Positions 26,263-34,904 of a stretch of DNA of 64,000 nucleotides are shown here, piece after piece. Made by a program: the position numbers and the translations under genes. The notes beneath the pieces are model-generated. The model was not told the origin of the DNA. It did no database searches and saw nothing but the letters and a program-made list of their open reading frames with translations. Every line of letters begins with the position of its first letter. Position 1 is the first letter of the stretch. Origin of the DNA: JBASEY01 sp049652745 (GTDB lineage: Bacteria > CSSED10-310); NCBI GenBank assembly GCA_049652745.1, contig JBASEY010000042.1, forward strand, positions 49,407 through 113,406, given 5' to 3'.

Positions 26263-27359
26263 AGTAAGTTTTCTGCCCAGGCTTTCAGAACATCATCGAC
26301 GGAAATGGTCTCGATATCATGATGGCGCGCCCAACCGGGTTCTTCATCTTCGATGACGGCATCCGGGGGGCCGGTTAAAACAATGACCGGTGAATCTCGA
26401 CTGATGGGGCAGTTCACTCGAGGATCGGTTTTGCCAAACAATACGACCAGTGGGCAGTTCAATGCGGCCGCTGCATGAGCTGGTCCGGTATCGAGGCTGA
26501 TCAGGCTATGCGCATGATCAAGAAGGGCTAGAATCGGGCGAAGGTTTTGGCCGGCGATATCGGTGACCCGGTGGTCGTTTACCTGGTCGGCAATATAGTT
26601 TGTCAAAGGTTTTTCCGCCATTGACCCGATGATGATAACGCGTTTGTCGTAGGCGATATTCAGTATTTCCCTGATCAGGCGTATCCAGCGGATCTCAGGC
26701 CAAAATTTGCCTTTGCTGATCCTTCGCCGCTTTCTCATACATTTCCTGAATCCCGGCTGGATCACGATGATATCTCGTCCACCAAATCTCAAACGATCCA
26801 TCCATCTCAATAAATGATCTTTTTCTTCGTTTGATACCCGTAGCTCTGTGCCGCGATTGTATGCCGGATCGACATCGCCGTTTGCGTCGACAAATCCGCC
26901 CAATCGAGCCATGTGGTCAACAACATGCTCATTGATGCGTCGTTCTATCGTCAGGTCGGAAGCTTCCGCTGTTATACCCGCCCGCTTCAATGTCATATGG
27001 CTCAACAGATCGGATTGCACCAAATAAACCGGGCTTTGAGTTCTCTGTTGCAGCCATTTTACCAGCATTTTTTTAGGGTGATTGAACAAATACGGCGTTT
27101 TATTGCTTTCAATTGAACGAATAGACCAGACAAACGGTAAATTGGCAAAAATTTCACCGACGATTTCACCTCGCCCGACAACCTCACAGGGTTGTCCATG
27201 ACGCTCCGCCAGCGCCCGCAGCAGCGGCGTGGTCAAAATCATGTCGCCCATAGCGCCGAAACGCATTACAAGCGGGGCTTGGGTACGTCGGCTATCTTCA
27301 CCGGAATCGATATCATAATTAATGTGCTTTAAAATACTTTCCGAATACGCTTTAAACAT
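26259..27359 (-). CDS. glycosyltransferase family 9 (heptosyltransferase-like)
   Basis: 366 residues from ATG 27359, with GAGG upstream. The longer frame to 27479 has no support. An N-terminal Rossmann domain (LVMRFGAMGDMILTTPLLRA) is the GT9 signature. The C-terminal nucleotide-sugar domain has VIIIGSMAEKPLTNYIAD and SLISLDTGPAHAAAALNCPL. The family transfers heptose or related sugars from ADP/NDP donors onto the LPS core. Here it is coupled to a radical SAM gene, suggesting a decorated envelope glycan. Confidence 0.9.
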   Translation of the reverse strand: MFKAYSESILKHINYDIDSGEDSRRTQAPLVMRFGAMGDMILTTPLLRALAERHGQPCEVVGRGEIVGEIFANLPFVWSIRSIESNKTPYLFNHPKKMLVKWLQQRTQSPVYLVQSDLLSHMTLKRAGITAEASDLTIERRINEHVVDHMARLGGFVDANGDVDPAYNRGTELRVSNEEKDHLLRWMDRLRFGGRDIIVIQPGFRKCMRKRRRISKGKFWPEIRWIRLIREILNIAYDKRVIIIGSMAEKPLTNYIADQVNDHRVTDIAGQNLRPILALLDHAHSLISLDTGPAHAAAALNCPLVVLFGKTDPRVNCPISRDSPVIVLTGPPDAVIEDEEPGWARHHDIETISVDDVLKAWAENLL

Positions 27360-27711
27360 GCTTTGTTCGCCTCGCGTAAAAATCCAGGGACAATCATAAT
27401 GAGATCGGGAGCGAGAATCCACTTTTTCTTGAGGGTTAACTGGGTAAACATGCTGGAAGACAAAATAAAAACGTGACAATGGAGTCGAGTTGTAATGGTT
27501 TTGTGAAAGTAATTTTTAAGTTGTCCTCAAGAGCCGACAAGGTGATAGATAAAAAACAAAGGCTTTGTTATTGAAATGAGATTATCAAATCGCATCCTGG
27601 GTGAGTGGGTGTGTTTAGGATTTGGAGTTTATATTGCCCGCTCCTCCAGGAATACAGGTTTTTGTACTGGATATCAAGGAAGCGTTTCAGGGTCGTTGAA
27701 ACCTGTCGGTT
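27360..27711. other. intergenic region, nothing firm
   Basis: 352 bases between the glycosyltransferase start and the ferritin-like stop. It must hold the promoter of the glycosyltransferase operon. A short stem (GTTTCA-ACGACCC-TGAAAC on the minus strand, about 27685-27705) lies just after the ferritin-like gene but lacks a T-run. No gene is seen. Confidence 0.35.
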
Positions 27712-28203
27712 TTATTTTCTCATTGCCTTCAGGTCTTCTTCCAGTGCCTGGAGGTCTTCCTCATGTTCAACCTCGTCTTGAAGAATCTGCAGCGCCATGT
27801 TGTAGGTGATCGGGTCTTTATCGCGGGTGATTTCGAGTATTCGGCTGTAAACGTCGATAGCGCACTGTTCGCCATGAATGTTCTGTTCCAGGATTTTTTT
27901 GATATGAAAATCATTGGGGGTAAGATATCCGCAATTGGTGTGTTTATACCATTCCTGAGGTTCAAGCAGAGGGGTGCCGCCGAGTTGTAAAATCCGCTCA
28001 GCAACCATGTCGGCGTGGCGGAGTTCATCGGCTGCGTGTTCCAATAGTTCTGCAACCAGTGCATTTTTCATCGGGCCGACAACAACTTTTGCGCCGATCC
28101 AATACTGGTAATATGCCAGCCATTCATCGGCAAACGCTTTGTTAAGCAAAGCGATGAGCTCATCGACATTCATTTTGATGATTGATATACCACGTGTTCC
28201 CAT
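27712..28203 (-). CDS. ferritin-like protein, Dps-like (DPSL/thioferritin) type
   Basis: 163 residues; ATG 28203 follows a perfect AGGAGG. A four-helix bundle is recognisable with diiron-type motifs: Glu in AFADEWLAYYQYW, ELLEHAADELRHADMV (ExxH-type), and HGEQCAIDVYSRI with DEVEHEEDLQAL in the last helices. Two cysteines, in HTNCGYLTP and GEQCAI, lie where Dps-like (DPSL) proteins carry a conserved Cys pair near the ferroxidase site. Such proteins oxidise Fe(II) with peroxide, store iron and protect against oxidative stress. A bacterioferritin assignment is the alternative. Confidence 0.82.
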   Translation of the reverse strand: MGTRGISIIKMNVDELIALLNKAFADEWLAYYQYWIGAKVVVGPMKNALVAELLEHAADELRHADMVAERILQLGGTPLLEPQEWYKHTNCGYLTPNDFHIKKILEQNIHGEQCAIDVYSRILEITRDKDPITYNMALQILQDEVEHEEDLQALEEDLKAMRK

Positions 28204-28469
28204 AGTGTTACCTCCTGTAATAATAGGGTTACGCCTTAAATTATCAGAGTTGCTTTATATGTGCAAATTTTTTCCTTTAAAGACAAGGCAAGGGAATAGA
28301 AAAGGATTATCCGAAAGGAAGCGATAGGTTGTTACAAGTATTTTTTTAGGGATAGGATAAAGGGGGGATAAGGAGTGGAAATAGGTTAAGGGTTGAGTGG
28401 GCGAGGTTTATCGTTAAAAGCGTCGGAAAATCTGGCGAAAAGTCCGGAAATCTGGTACATGCGTTCCTG

Positions 28470-29750
28470 ATGAGCAATCCATATCGATCGACAATTTTGG
28501 TAACAATTGGAAATTTGCTGGTCAAAGTATTTGCTTTTCTGGCCACGGTGATCCTGATGCGCGGTTTATCACCGGCGCGTTTTGGCCATGTCATGACCAT
28601 GGTGACGTTGATGAGTATTCTTCATGTCGTTATGGATTTTGGTTCCGGAAGCACACTGCTTAAAATATTTCCAACTTTAAAGGCATCAGGAATGATTCGA
28701 GATATCGATGATCTTCTGAGTTCGACGCTGTTCATGCGAATCGTTATAGGTGTGCCGATTTTTTTTGCCGGTGTGGTATTTTCTAAACCGCTGGCGTTGC
28801 TTCTGCTGAAAAACTCCAATCTCTGGATAGTCGTCGTCATGACGTTTGCCGGTGGCTTGGCGGGGTCTGGTCATCAGTTTTTTCAGGTGGTTTTTCAGGC
28901 TGACGAAGCTTTTTGGAAACTTGTCGTGACACAGCTTGCGGATGCTGTTTTCAAGATGGCAGGGGCAGCCGTCATTGTGTATATTCTTGCCGGATCGGAT
29001 GTGTTTTCAGGTGTAACCGTGTACGCATTAGCGCCATTTTTAGCGGCTTTAATGGTGTTTGTGATTTGGGGACGGAATATACCAAGACCGCACTTCATTC
29101 AAAAATCACATATCGATATGTTTTTGCGCTTCAATGCTTGGTATATGGTAAGCGCAGTCAGTTTGATGATTTTCATGAACTTCGATTTGTTGATTTTGGC
29201 TGCTGCACGGCCGGCTGAAGAGGTCGGTTATTATAGTTCGGCAATTCGCTTGGGCTCCATACTGTTTTTGCTTGTTCAAGCGATCAATACGGTTTTGATG
29301 CCTCGTGTCGGTAAAATTACTCAACCGGATGCGATGCTGGCGTTTTATCGGAAATCGAATCAGCGAACTCTGCTTGTCACTCTGCTCATCATACCGACAA
29401 TATTTTTCGGTCCTTGGCTGATTCGATGGATTGCCGGCCCTGATTATTTACCGGCAACGACTATCTGGTATTGGGTAGCGATCGACCACATCCTCCAATT
29501 GGCGTTTACTCCAATGATGGTTGTTCTTTTTGGTCTCAACAGGCCCCGATTTCTGGCCATGTATGTCGTTGTCCAAATGGTCTTGAACATTATCGGTGAT
29601 CTTATGGTGGTTTCACGTTACGGCGCTGTCGGGGTGGTGATAGTAACGCTGTTGATACGCGGGCTCTTGGGTATGATAGCGACCTGTCAAGTTTTATATG
29701 GATTGAAATATAAATCCGGATTTATGCACCCAATTCAGAATCAGGGATAA
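28470..29750 (+). CDS. polysaccharide/lipid-linked oligosaccharide flippase (Wzx/MATE-like)
   Basis: 426 residues with about 12 hydrophobic segments. ILVTIGNLLVKVFAFLATVI, then LMRGLSPARFGHVM, is the usual opening of Wzx/RfbX-type transporters. These flip undecaprenyl-linked glycans to the periplasm for O-antigen, capsule or similar polymers. The RBS is weak. Close neighbours include the GT9 gene. No full polysaccharide cluster is in view, so the glycan is unknown. Confidence 0.87.
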   Translation: MSNPYRSTILVTIGNLLVKVFAFLATVILMRGLSPARFGHVMTMVTLMSILHVVMDFGSGSTLLKIFPTLKASGMIRDIDDLLSSTLFMRIVIGVPIFFAGVVFSKPLALLLLKNSNLWIVVVMTFAGGLAGSGHQFFQVVFQADEAFWKLVVTQLADAVFKMAGAAVIVYILAGSDVFSGVTVYALAPFLAALMVFVIWGRNIPRPHFIQKSHIDMFLRFNAWYMVSAVSLMIFMNFDLLILAAARPAEEVGYYSSAIRLGSILFLLVQAINTVLMPRVGKITQPDAMLAFYRKSNQRTLLVTLLIIPTIFFGPWLIRWIAGPDYLPATTIWYWVAIDHILQLAFTPMMVVLFGLNRPRFLAMYVVVQMVLNIIGDLMVVSRYGAVGVVIVTLLIRGLLGMIATCQVLYGLKYKSGFMHPIQNQG

Positions 29751-29781
29751 GAGAATAAACGATGGGCTCGATACGGAATCA

Positions 29782-30306
29782 ATGAATAGTATCCTGAAAA
29801 ACAAGGCACAGAGTTTTGGTCCGATTGCCGGTCCTGATGCAACACGGCTGGTTTTGGGTACTATTCCCGGTAAACAATCATTGGAGAAGGGTCAATATTA
29901 TGCGCATTCTCGGAATGCGTTCTGGTTTATCATCGAATCGTTATTCTCCAGTCAACCGATTCCGGATTATGCTTTTCGGACAAAATTGTTAACTCGGTCA
30001 AAAATCGCACTATGGGATGTTTTAAAGGAAGCGGACAGGCAGGGGAGTTCCGATTCGGCGATTGTGCTGGAAAGCATCGTCGTGAATGATTTCAACTGGT
30101 TTTTTTCTAAGCATCCTTATGTTGAACACGTATTTTTCAATGGAAAAAACGCAGAAAAGTTGTTTAAAAAACACGTTCTACCTTTTATATGTCTGGATAG
30201 ACAACTGAATTTCACTTGTCTGCCTTCGACTAGTCCGGCGAATGCTAGATTGACGTTGGAAGAGAAATTATCAGCCTGGATGTTGTTGACGAGTTTTTCG
30301 GAATAA
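29782..30306 (+). CDS. hypoxanthine (deoxyinosine)-DNA glycosylase, uracil-DNA glycosylase superfamily
   Basis: 174 residues. VLGTIPGKQSLEKGQYYAHS with RNAFW is the family-6 (HDG) version of UDG motif 1. LPSTSPANARLTLEEKLSAW is the motif-2/leucine-loop region, with SPANA in the place of HPSP. The middle IALWDVLKEADRQGSSDSAI fits. It would excise deaminated adenine (hypoxanthine) from DNA in base-excision repair. It directly follows the flippase gene and ends 27 bases from the convergent HEAT-repeat gene. Confidence 0.88.
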   Translation: MNSILKNKAQSFGPIAGPDATRLVLGTIPGKQSLEKGQYYAHSRNAFWFIIESLFSSQPIPDYAFRTKLLTRSKIALWDVLKEADRQGSSDSAIVLESIVVNDFNWFFSKHPYVEHVFFNGKNAEKLFKKHVLPFICLDRQLNFTCLPSTSPANARLTLEEKLSAWMLLTSFSE

Positions 30307-30333
30307 AGCCGAGAATAAAGTAAACGGTTGTTT

Positions 30334-33300
30334 TTAAACAGGATTTGGGTTATCGAAATCTGAGCGGTTTTCAACAGTCGACGGTTCTTCAATTTTCTCT
30401 ATCAACGCATCATGTTCCGCATCAGCGATGCGTTGTTCCAAGTAAATAATGGATTTGTTGATTACTTTCAATATCCGCTTGCTTTTAAACGCATATCTGA
30501 GCGGAAAAACTCGCAGGCGTCGGTATAGGCTCGAGTAGTTCGATTTAAAAGATTTCATCGTGCTGAGGTCTCGGGAATCACCGTGTTCTGCCAGGCATTT
30601 AATTGTCCAAGCCTGAAGTTCCAGATCGTTCAAGAAGATTTTTTTGAGATTGTTATCGGTCATGATAAGGCTCTGGCTGAGAAAACCCTTGCTTTTTCGG
30701 TCATCGATAAAAGCCAGGGTTTCAACAATTTGTTTTCGAAGGTTGGGTTCGTTCAAAAAGAGTTGGACCAGGTCATTCACAATGTGTGTGCCGGATGGTT
30801 CGCGCATAGCCAGGATAGCGAGGTTTCTGACATCTTCATCCGGGTCTTTCAGGAGTGTTTTTGCTATTTCCGTGGCCATCGGATGTCTGGCATGCATAAG
30901 CACGGTAAGCGTTTCTTTTCGGATGCGCTGATCCGAGTCGCGAGCGGCCATTCTGAATATAGCGGTGGCTTCTTGGTGTTGGATTTTTGCCAGGACACCC
31001 AGCGCATTTCGAACGCGATAAAATGCCTGATCGATCATTTCCCGCACATTGTCGTGACGACGCGGAAACATTTCACGATCGCTCAACACGCTCAAATGAT
31101 GTGTAATTACAGTTCCGGAGAGGTCCGAATTAGCCGACAGTATGTCGAAAGCGCGGTTTCTCTCACGTCGAGCGCCGGTTTCAAAAACAGCCAGGAGCGA
31201 CACGACGACTTCCTCTGTTTTAATCATTTTTAACAAACTGATGGTTCGTTTCACAATGGAATGAGTTTCTTTTCCTAGTTGACGAATCAAGTAGCTGACG
31301 GTTTCCTGGGAGGATGTTTTTATGAAAACTCGATCGTAAGCATCTATTTTAAATGACAAAAACCGGCGTGAAGGGTTTAGAGCTAATTTATCTGCTGTAT
31401 TCCTGATACCGGTCAAGATATCCTGGGCCATGGTTAAATTGCCGCTGATAATGATCTTGCCAATGAGTGTACCTATTGATTCGGCTATTTGTTGAGATAA
31501 ATCCGGGTCTGTTTCTTTTTTTTCAAGGTGCTCACAAATTTTATCCATTATTTTACGCAAGCTGGAATCTTTATGCCGCAAGACAGCCAACTCCGCGATA
31601 GGTTGAATAGTTTCCAGCGCGGCTAACCGCTCATCGATGTTATCCGAGTCGAATTTGTTTAAGGTTCTATCGATTACGCGCCGGCTCACGCTCCAAGATA
31701 ATCGCTCCTGGACTTCCGATGAATCGATGATGATTCGCTGTAAAAAGCCCGGATCAAGGGAAACGATCATTTCGGCAAGAGATTGGCGATATTCCGAATC
31801 CTGTTCGATTTCTCCGGACAAAATCCGCTTGAACAGCGCTCCTATTTCTTCATTGGAAATATCTGTAAACACGCCGCCGCTGCTGACACGAGAGGCGATT
31901 TCGTTGAGTAAGAGGATTTCTGCACTTCGCCCTGTGCCATAGATCAATCTATCCGTAGTGGTGCTGAATCCGCCGCTTGACATAAAGCCGCCGATACCGA
32001 CTCCCGGCCCCAGACCCTCACCTGAGCCGTGTCCGCCTGTATAACCGCCTACTCCGGTTCCTTCGCCGGCGCTTTCGCCCAACCCTACACCGGCACCATA
32101 TCCGCCGCCATATCCACCTCCTACACCGGCACCGTAGCCGCCGCCATATCCGCCTCCTGCGCCGGCTCCGTCACTACCCCCGGCGCCGACTCCGCCACCA
32201 CTCCCGACCCCGTCGCCAATACCGCCCCCGACCCCGTCACCAACACCGCCGCCGTAGCCGTCTCCGATACCGCCTCCAAAGCCGCTGCCAGATCCACCTC
32301 CGGCGCCGGCTCCGCCACCACCCCCGGCGCCGACTCCGCCGCCACCCCCTGCGCCGGCTCCGCCACCACCCCCTGCGCCGTCACCGGAACCACCGGCCGA
32401 AGCTCCAACGATGAGTGTGTCCTCCGGATTTGAATTCGGATCGATACCCCCAAAATGGCCGATTCCAGTCCCGTGTCCGCCGCCTGGTCCGAATCCGGGG
32501 CCGAAGCCCGGCCCGAGACCTGGAGTGCCTATACGGACGATTTCTTCGTCGGAGCCAATGACTCCATATCGATATTGATCGAGTATAATATGTTCGACGC
32601 CTTGGCTTTGCAGAAATCCCCTTGGCCCTCCTTGGTCACTGATATAAGAAATTCCGTGATCGAACAGTTTGATCAACGCTTCAAATTCTTTGGGGGTTAC
32701 ACCGGGGCGAAACATGATGCTGGATATTCCACGTGTTTCAAGAACTTCGACAAAATGCGTAAGTAATCGATCTTCCGTCTTGGCTCGAATTTCATTGACC
32801 AGCAATGTGCCGGCCAATTGTGTTATAACGAGCATTTTGCGATCAGCCATCATTTCATTTATCGTTTGAAGGCTTCCTTCGAATAAATTTTTTAGGCCGG
32901 GATGACCTTGGGGATACATGGACAATGCTCGAATCGCAAAAATTATTTTCCTCAACAATGTTTCGGCCTGCCGTTGAATCATGGCATCCGTCAATTTCCC
33001 TGCGGCGGCGGACATATCGGCGCTGCCATGTTTTTTAGTACGTAAAACTGCGCCGAATGCAAGATTTTCGATGGTGGCTTCTGCCGGTTCCAGCTCGTAT
33101 AACCCGCCCTCACTTGGGGCAAAATCTAGTTCTTCCAGGACTTTGATCAAAACCGGAAAGGAATATGGCGGCATTTCATCGCGATCGAATACCACTTTGA
33201 ACGTATCCATATCTTTGTCCCGCCAGACAACGGCCAAGATTTGAAGAAGAGACATTTTCAATGGTGCATGACCCATCTGGGAGATATGCTCGTCAACCAA

Positions 33301-33690
33301 AGTCAAAACCTGTAGCCAAACATTGAAAACAGCTTGTAGATACACTATTTTTTCAGGTGTGAGCTCACTCAGCTCTCTCAGTATTAAAAGCTGTTTCCTT
33401 AACAAAACCGACGCTTCCAACTTTTGCCAAAAGGATTGATATCCGGCTTTTCCCAATTGACGAAACAGGCCTGGTTGATCGATGAGTGTGATGAATATCC
33501 CATGCTCCGCTTCCCATTTGAAACCTTGTTGAGCAGCAGATTCAAAGAGTTCCAGCATCGCTTCAGGCGTCGATTTCTTGATGTAACTAAAAATGTAGTC
33601 CCGACGCTTGTGAGGATCGTTTATACGAATCAATCCACTTTTTAGGTCGATCAATATTTGAGCTTCTTGGAGCTGTGTATCTTTTTCCAT
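30334..33690 (-). CDS. large HEAT-repeat-like protein with glycine-rich central insert
   Basis: 1118 residues, with no signal peptide or membrane segment. Residues 1-385 are helical, with no named domain. About 388-585 is an extreme Gly/Ala-rich insert (GGGYGGGYGAGVG-type units). Residues 600-1118 are helical repeats, the last part HEAT-like, for example MAARDSDQRIRKETLTVLMH and LLKDPDEDVRNLAILAMREP. Proteins with this N-terminal layout and HEAT C-terminus occur in delta-proteobacterial-type genomes near metal-dependent phosphohydrolase/two-component genes, but I recognise no enzyme here. A scaffold for a signalling or envelope complex is possible; this is inference. Convergent with the glycosylase gene. 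Confidence 0.75.
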   Translation of the reverse strand: MEKDTQLQEAQILIDLKSGLIRINDPHKRRDYIFSYIKKSTPEAMLELFESAAQQGFKWEAEHGIFITLIDQPGLFRQLGKAGYQSFWQKLEASVLLRKQLLILRELSELTPEKIVYLQAVFNVWLQVLTLVDEHISQMGHAPLKMSLLQILAVVWRDKDMDTFKVVFDRDEMPPYSFPVLIKVLEELDFAPSEGGLYELEPAEATIENLAFGAVLRTKKHGSADMSAAAGKLTDAMIQRQAETLLRKIIFAIRALSMYPQGHPGLKNLFEGSLQTINEMMADRKMLVITQLAGTLLVNEIRAKTEDRLLTHFVEVLETRGISSIMFRPGVTPKEFEALIKLFDHGISYISDQGGPRGFLQSQGVEHIILDQYRYGVIGSDEEIVRIGTPGLGPGFGPGFGPGGGHGTGIGHFGGIDPNSNPEDTLIVGASAGGSGDGAGGGGGAGAGGGGGVGAGGGGGAGAGGGSGSGFGGGIGDGYGGGVGDGVGGGIGDGVGSGGGVGAGGSDGAGAGGGYGGGYGAGVGGGYGGGYGAGVGLGESAGEGTGVGGYTGGHGSGEGLGPGVGIGGFMSSGGFSTTTDRLIYGTGRSAEILLLNEIASRVSSGGVFTDISNEEIGALFKRILSGEIEQDSEYRQSLAEMIVSLDPGFLQRIIIDSSEVQERLSWSVSRRVIDRTLNKFDSDNIDERLAALETIQPIAELAVLRHKDSSLRKIMDKICEHLEKKETDPDLSQQIAESIGTLIGKIIISGNLTMAQDILTGIRNTADKLALNPSRRFLSFKIDAYDRVFIKTSSQETVSYLIRQLGKETHSIVKRTISLLKMIKTEEVVVSLLAVFETGARRERNRAFDILSANSDLSGTVITHHLSVLSDREMFPRRHDNVREMIDQAFYRVRNALGVLAKIQHQEATAIFRMAARDSDQRIRKETLTVLMHARHPMATEIAKTLLKDPDEDVRNLAILAMREPSGTHIVNDLVQLFLNEPNLRKQIVETLAFIDDRKSKGFLSQSLIMTDNNLKKIFLNDLELQAWTIKCLAEHGDSRDLSTMKSFKSNYSSLYRRLRVFPLRYAFKSKRILKVINKSIIYLEQRIADAEHDALIEKIEEPSTVENRSDFDNPNPV
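31935..32529. repeat. glycine-codon microsatellite-like tract inside the HEAT-repeat gene
   Basis: About 600 bases of degenerate GCC/GCN triplet and 6-12 base units, such as CCGCCGCCATATCCGCC and CCGGCGCCGACTCCGCC. They encode the Gly-rich insert on the minus strand. The reading frame stays open throughout, so the repeats are kept in frame. GC content is far above the flanks. Confidence 0.8.
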
Positions 33691-33863
33691 TTTAGGCTCT
33701 CACTTTGCGCAAAAAAAATCTGGCCGACTTATCACAACTTTGCTTAAAGGATAGCATTTTTTGTATCCGAGATCAACCAGTTGTAATACTGAAACATATC
33801 TTCGTTTTACCGGTGGAAATAAGTCTTTGTCAAGACAGTGAGATCGTGTCGAGAGGATTGAAA

Positions 33864-33894
33864 AATCGATATTTTTTATTTATAAATATCGATT
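33864..33894. promoter_or_regulatory. 11-bp perfect inverted repeat before the beta-barrel gene
   Basis: AATCGATATTT (33864-33874) and AAATATCGATT (33884-33894) around a 9-base AT spacer, 50 bases upstream of the ATG at 33945. It may be an operator or a hairpin in the leader. It lacks the T-run of a terminator. Confidence 0.45.
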
Positions 33895-33944
33895 GATATG
33901 ATGTTTTGACCGATTGGGGGCAGAGCCGGGTGAAAGGAGAAAAA

Positions 33945-34883
33945 ATGAAGATAAGATTGAGCGTATTATTTTTTTTGATAGTGGGACTATGTTGCTTGCC
34001 TTTGAGAGCCGAGAAAGAAAAAGAGCCTGAGTTTAAAACGGAACATCATAACTGGAAACTGGCGGGGATGGTTTCGGGAAGTATGAATGTCATCCAATTT
34101 AGTGATTGGCAGGCCGGCGGCTCAGATACTGTAACAATAAATGGTCGAGGAGAATTCTGGGCTGTAAGGTCAACGGAGCGGTTCGAATGGAAAAACAGAC
34201 TTCGATCAGAATTCGGGGTCAGTAAGACCAATGGTGAAAGTTTTCGTAATTCGACGGATTCTCTCAAGTTGGATTCGAGATTTGAACGAAAATTCAATGC
34301 AAAAGCTAAGGCCTACTGCAGAGGTTATTTAGAAACACATTTCGTCAAACAATATGTCTATTTTGATTCGCGGAAGGATATCATTTTAGATGACGATAAA
34401 GTATATACCAATGTCGAAAAATTCAGGATTTCACAAGGATTCGATCCTATCAAGTTGGAACAAGGTCTGGGTATGGGGTATACGCTTTACCGGACAGAAG
34501 ATAAATCGACGGAAATCACGATTATGTCCGGCCTGGGCGCTCGACAATTGATCACGGATTCGTATCGTATCGCCGAAGATATCGATACCACCCCGGCTAT
34601 TGAGTTTTACACCGTTAAAGATGATTCGGAATTCGGTATCGAAGTGGTTTTGGACACACTGGTTACCCTTAACAAACACGCAAAATTTACATCTTTTGCT
34701 GTTTTGTTTTACGGACTCGATGATAACTTGTGGCGGGTTCGCTGGGATAATTCCTTGGAAGTGACTCTCAGCCGATACGTCGGCCTTGGTCTAACAGCCG
34801 ACGTCATTTACGATGAATCGGTATTCGATGGCGCCCAATACAAAACAGGCGCCCTTTTGACACTAAGTTATCGTGTTTTTTAA
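33945..34883 (+). CDS. outer-membrane beta-barrel-like protein (DUF3078-like)
   Basis: 312 residues; ATG 33945 follows AAAGGAG. A signal peptide (MKIRLSVLFFLIVGLCCLPL) is followed by alternating beta strands to the end, closing with TGALLTLSYRVF, a terminal aromatic residue as in outer-membrane proteins. SDWQAGGSDTVTINGRGEF near residue 55 resembles the WxxGG start of DUF3078 barrels. It probably sits in the outer membrane; the function is unknown. Confidence 0.75.
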   Translation: MKIRLSVLFFLIVGLCCLPLRAEKEKEPEFKTEHHNWKLAGMVSGSMNVIQFSDWQAGGSDTVTINGRGEFWAVRSTERFEWKNRLRSEFGVSKTNGESFRNSTDSLKLDSRFERKFNAKAKAYCRGYLETHFVKQYVYFDSRKDIILDDDKVYTNVEKFRISQGFDPIKLEQGLGMGYTLYRTEDKSTEITIMSGLGARQLITDSYRIAEDIDTTPAIEFYTVKDDSEFGIEVVLDTLVTLNKHAKFTSFAVLFYGLDDNLWRVRWDNSLEVTLSRYVGLGLTADVIYDESVFDGAQYKTGALLTLSYRVF

Positions 34884-34904
34884 CATCTGATAAAGAGCAA
34901 AAAT

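Noticed and set aside
32029..32433. Open frame on the plus strand through the Gly-rich tract, with Ala/Thr/Ser-rich translation
   Set aside because: It is the complement of the in-frame Gly codon repeats of the minus-strand HEAT-repeat gene; it has no RBS or domain.
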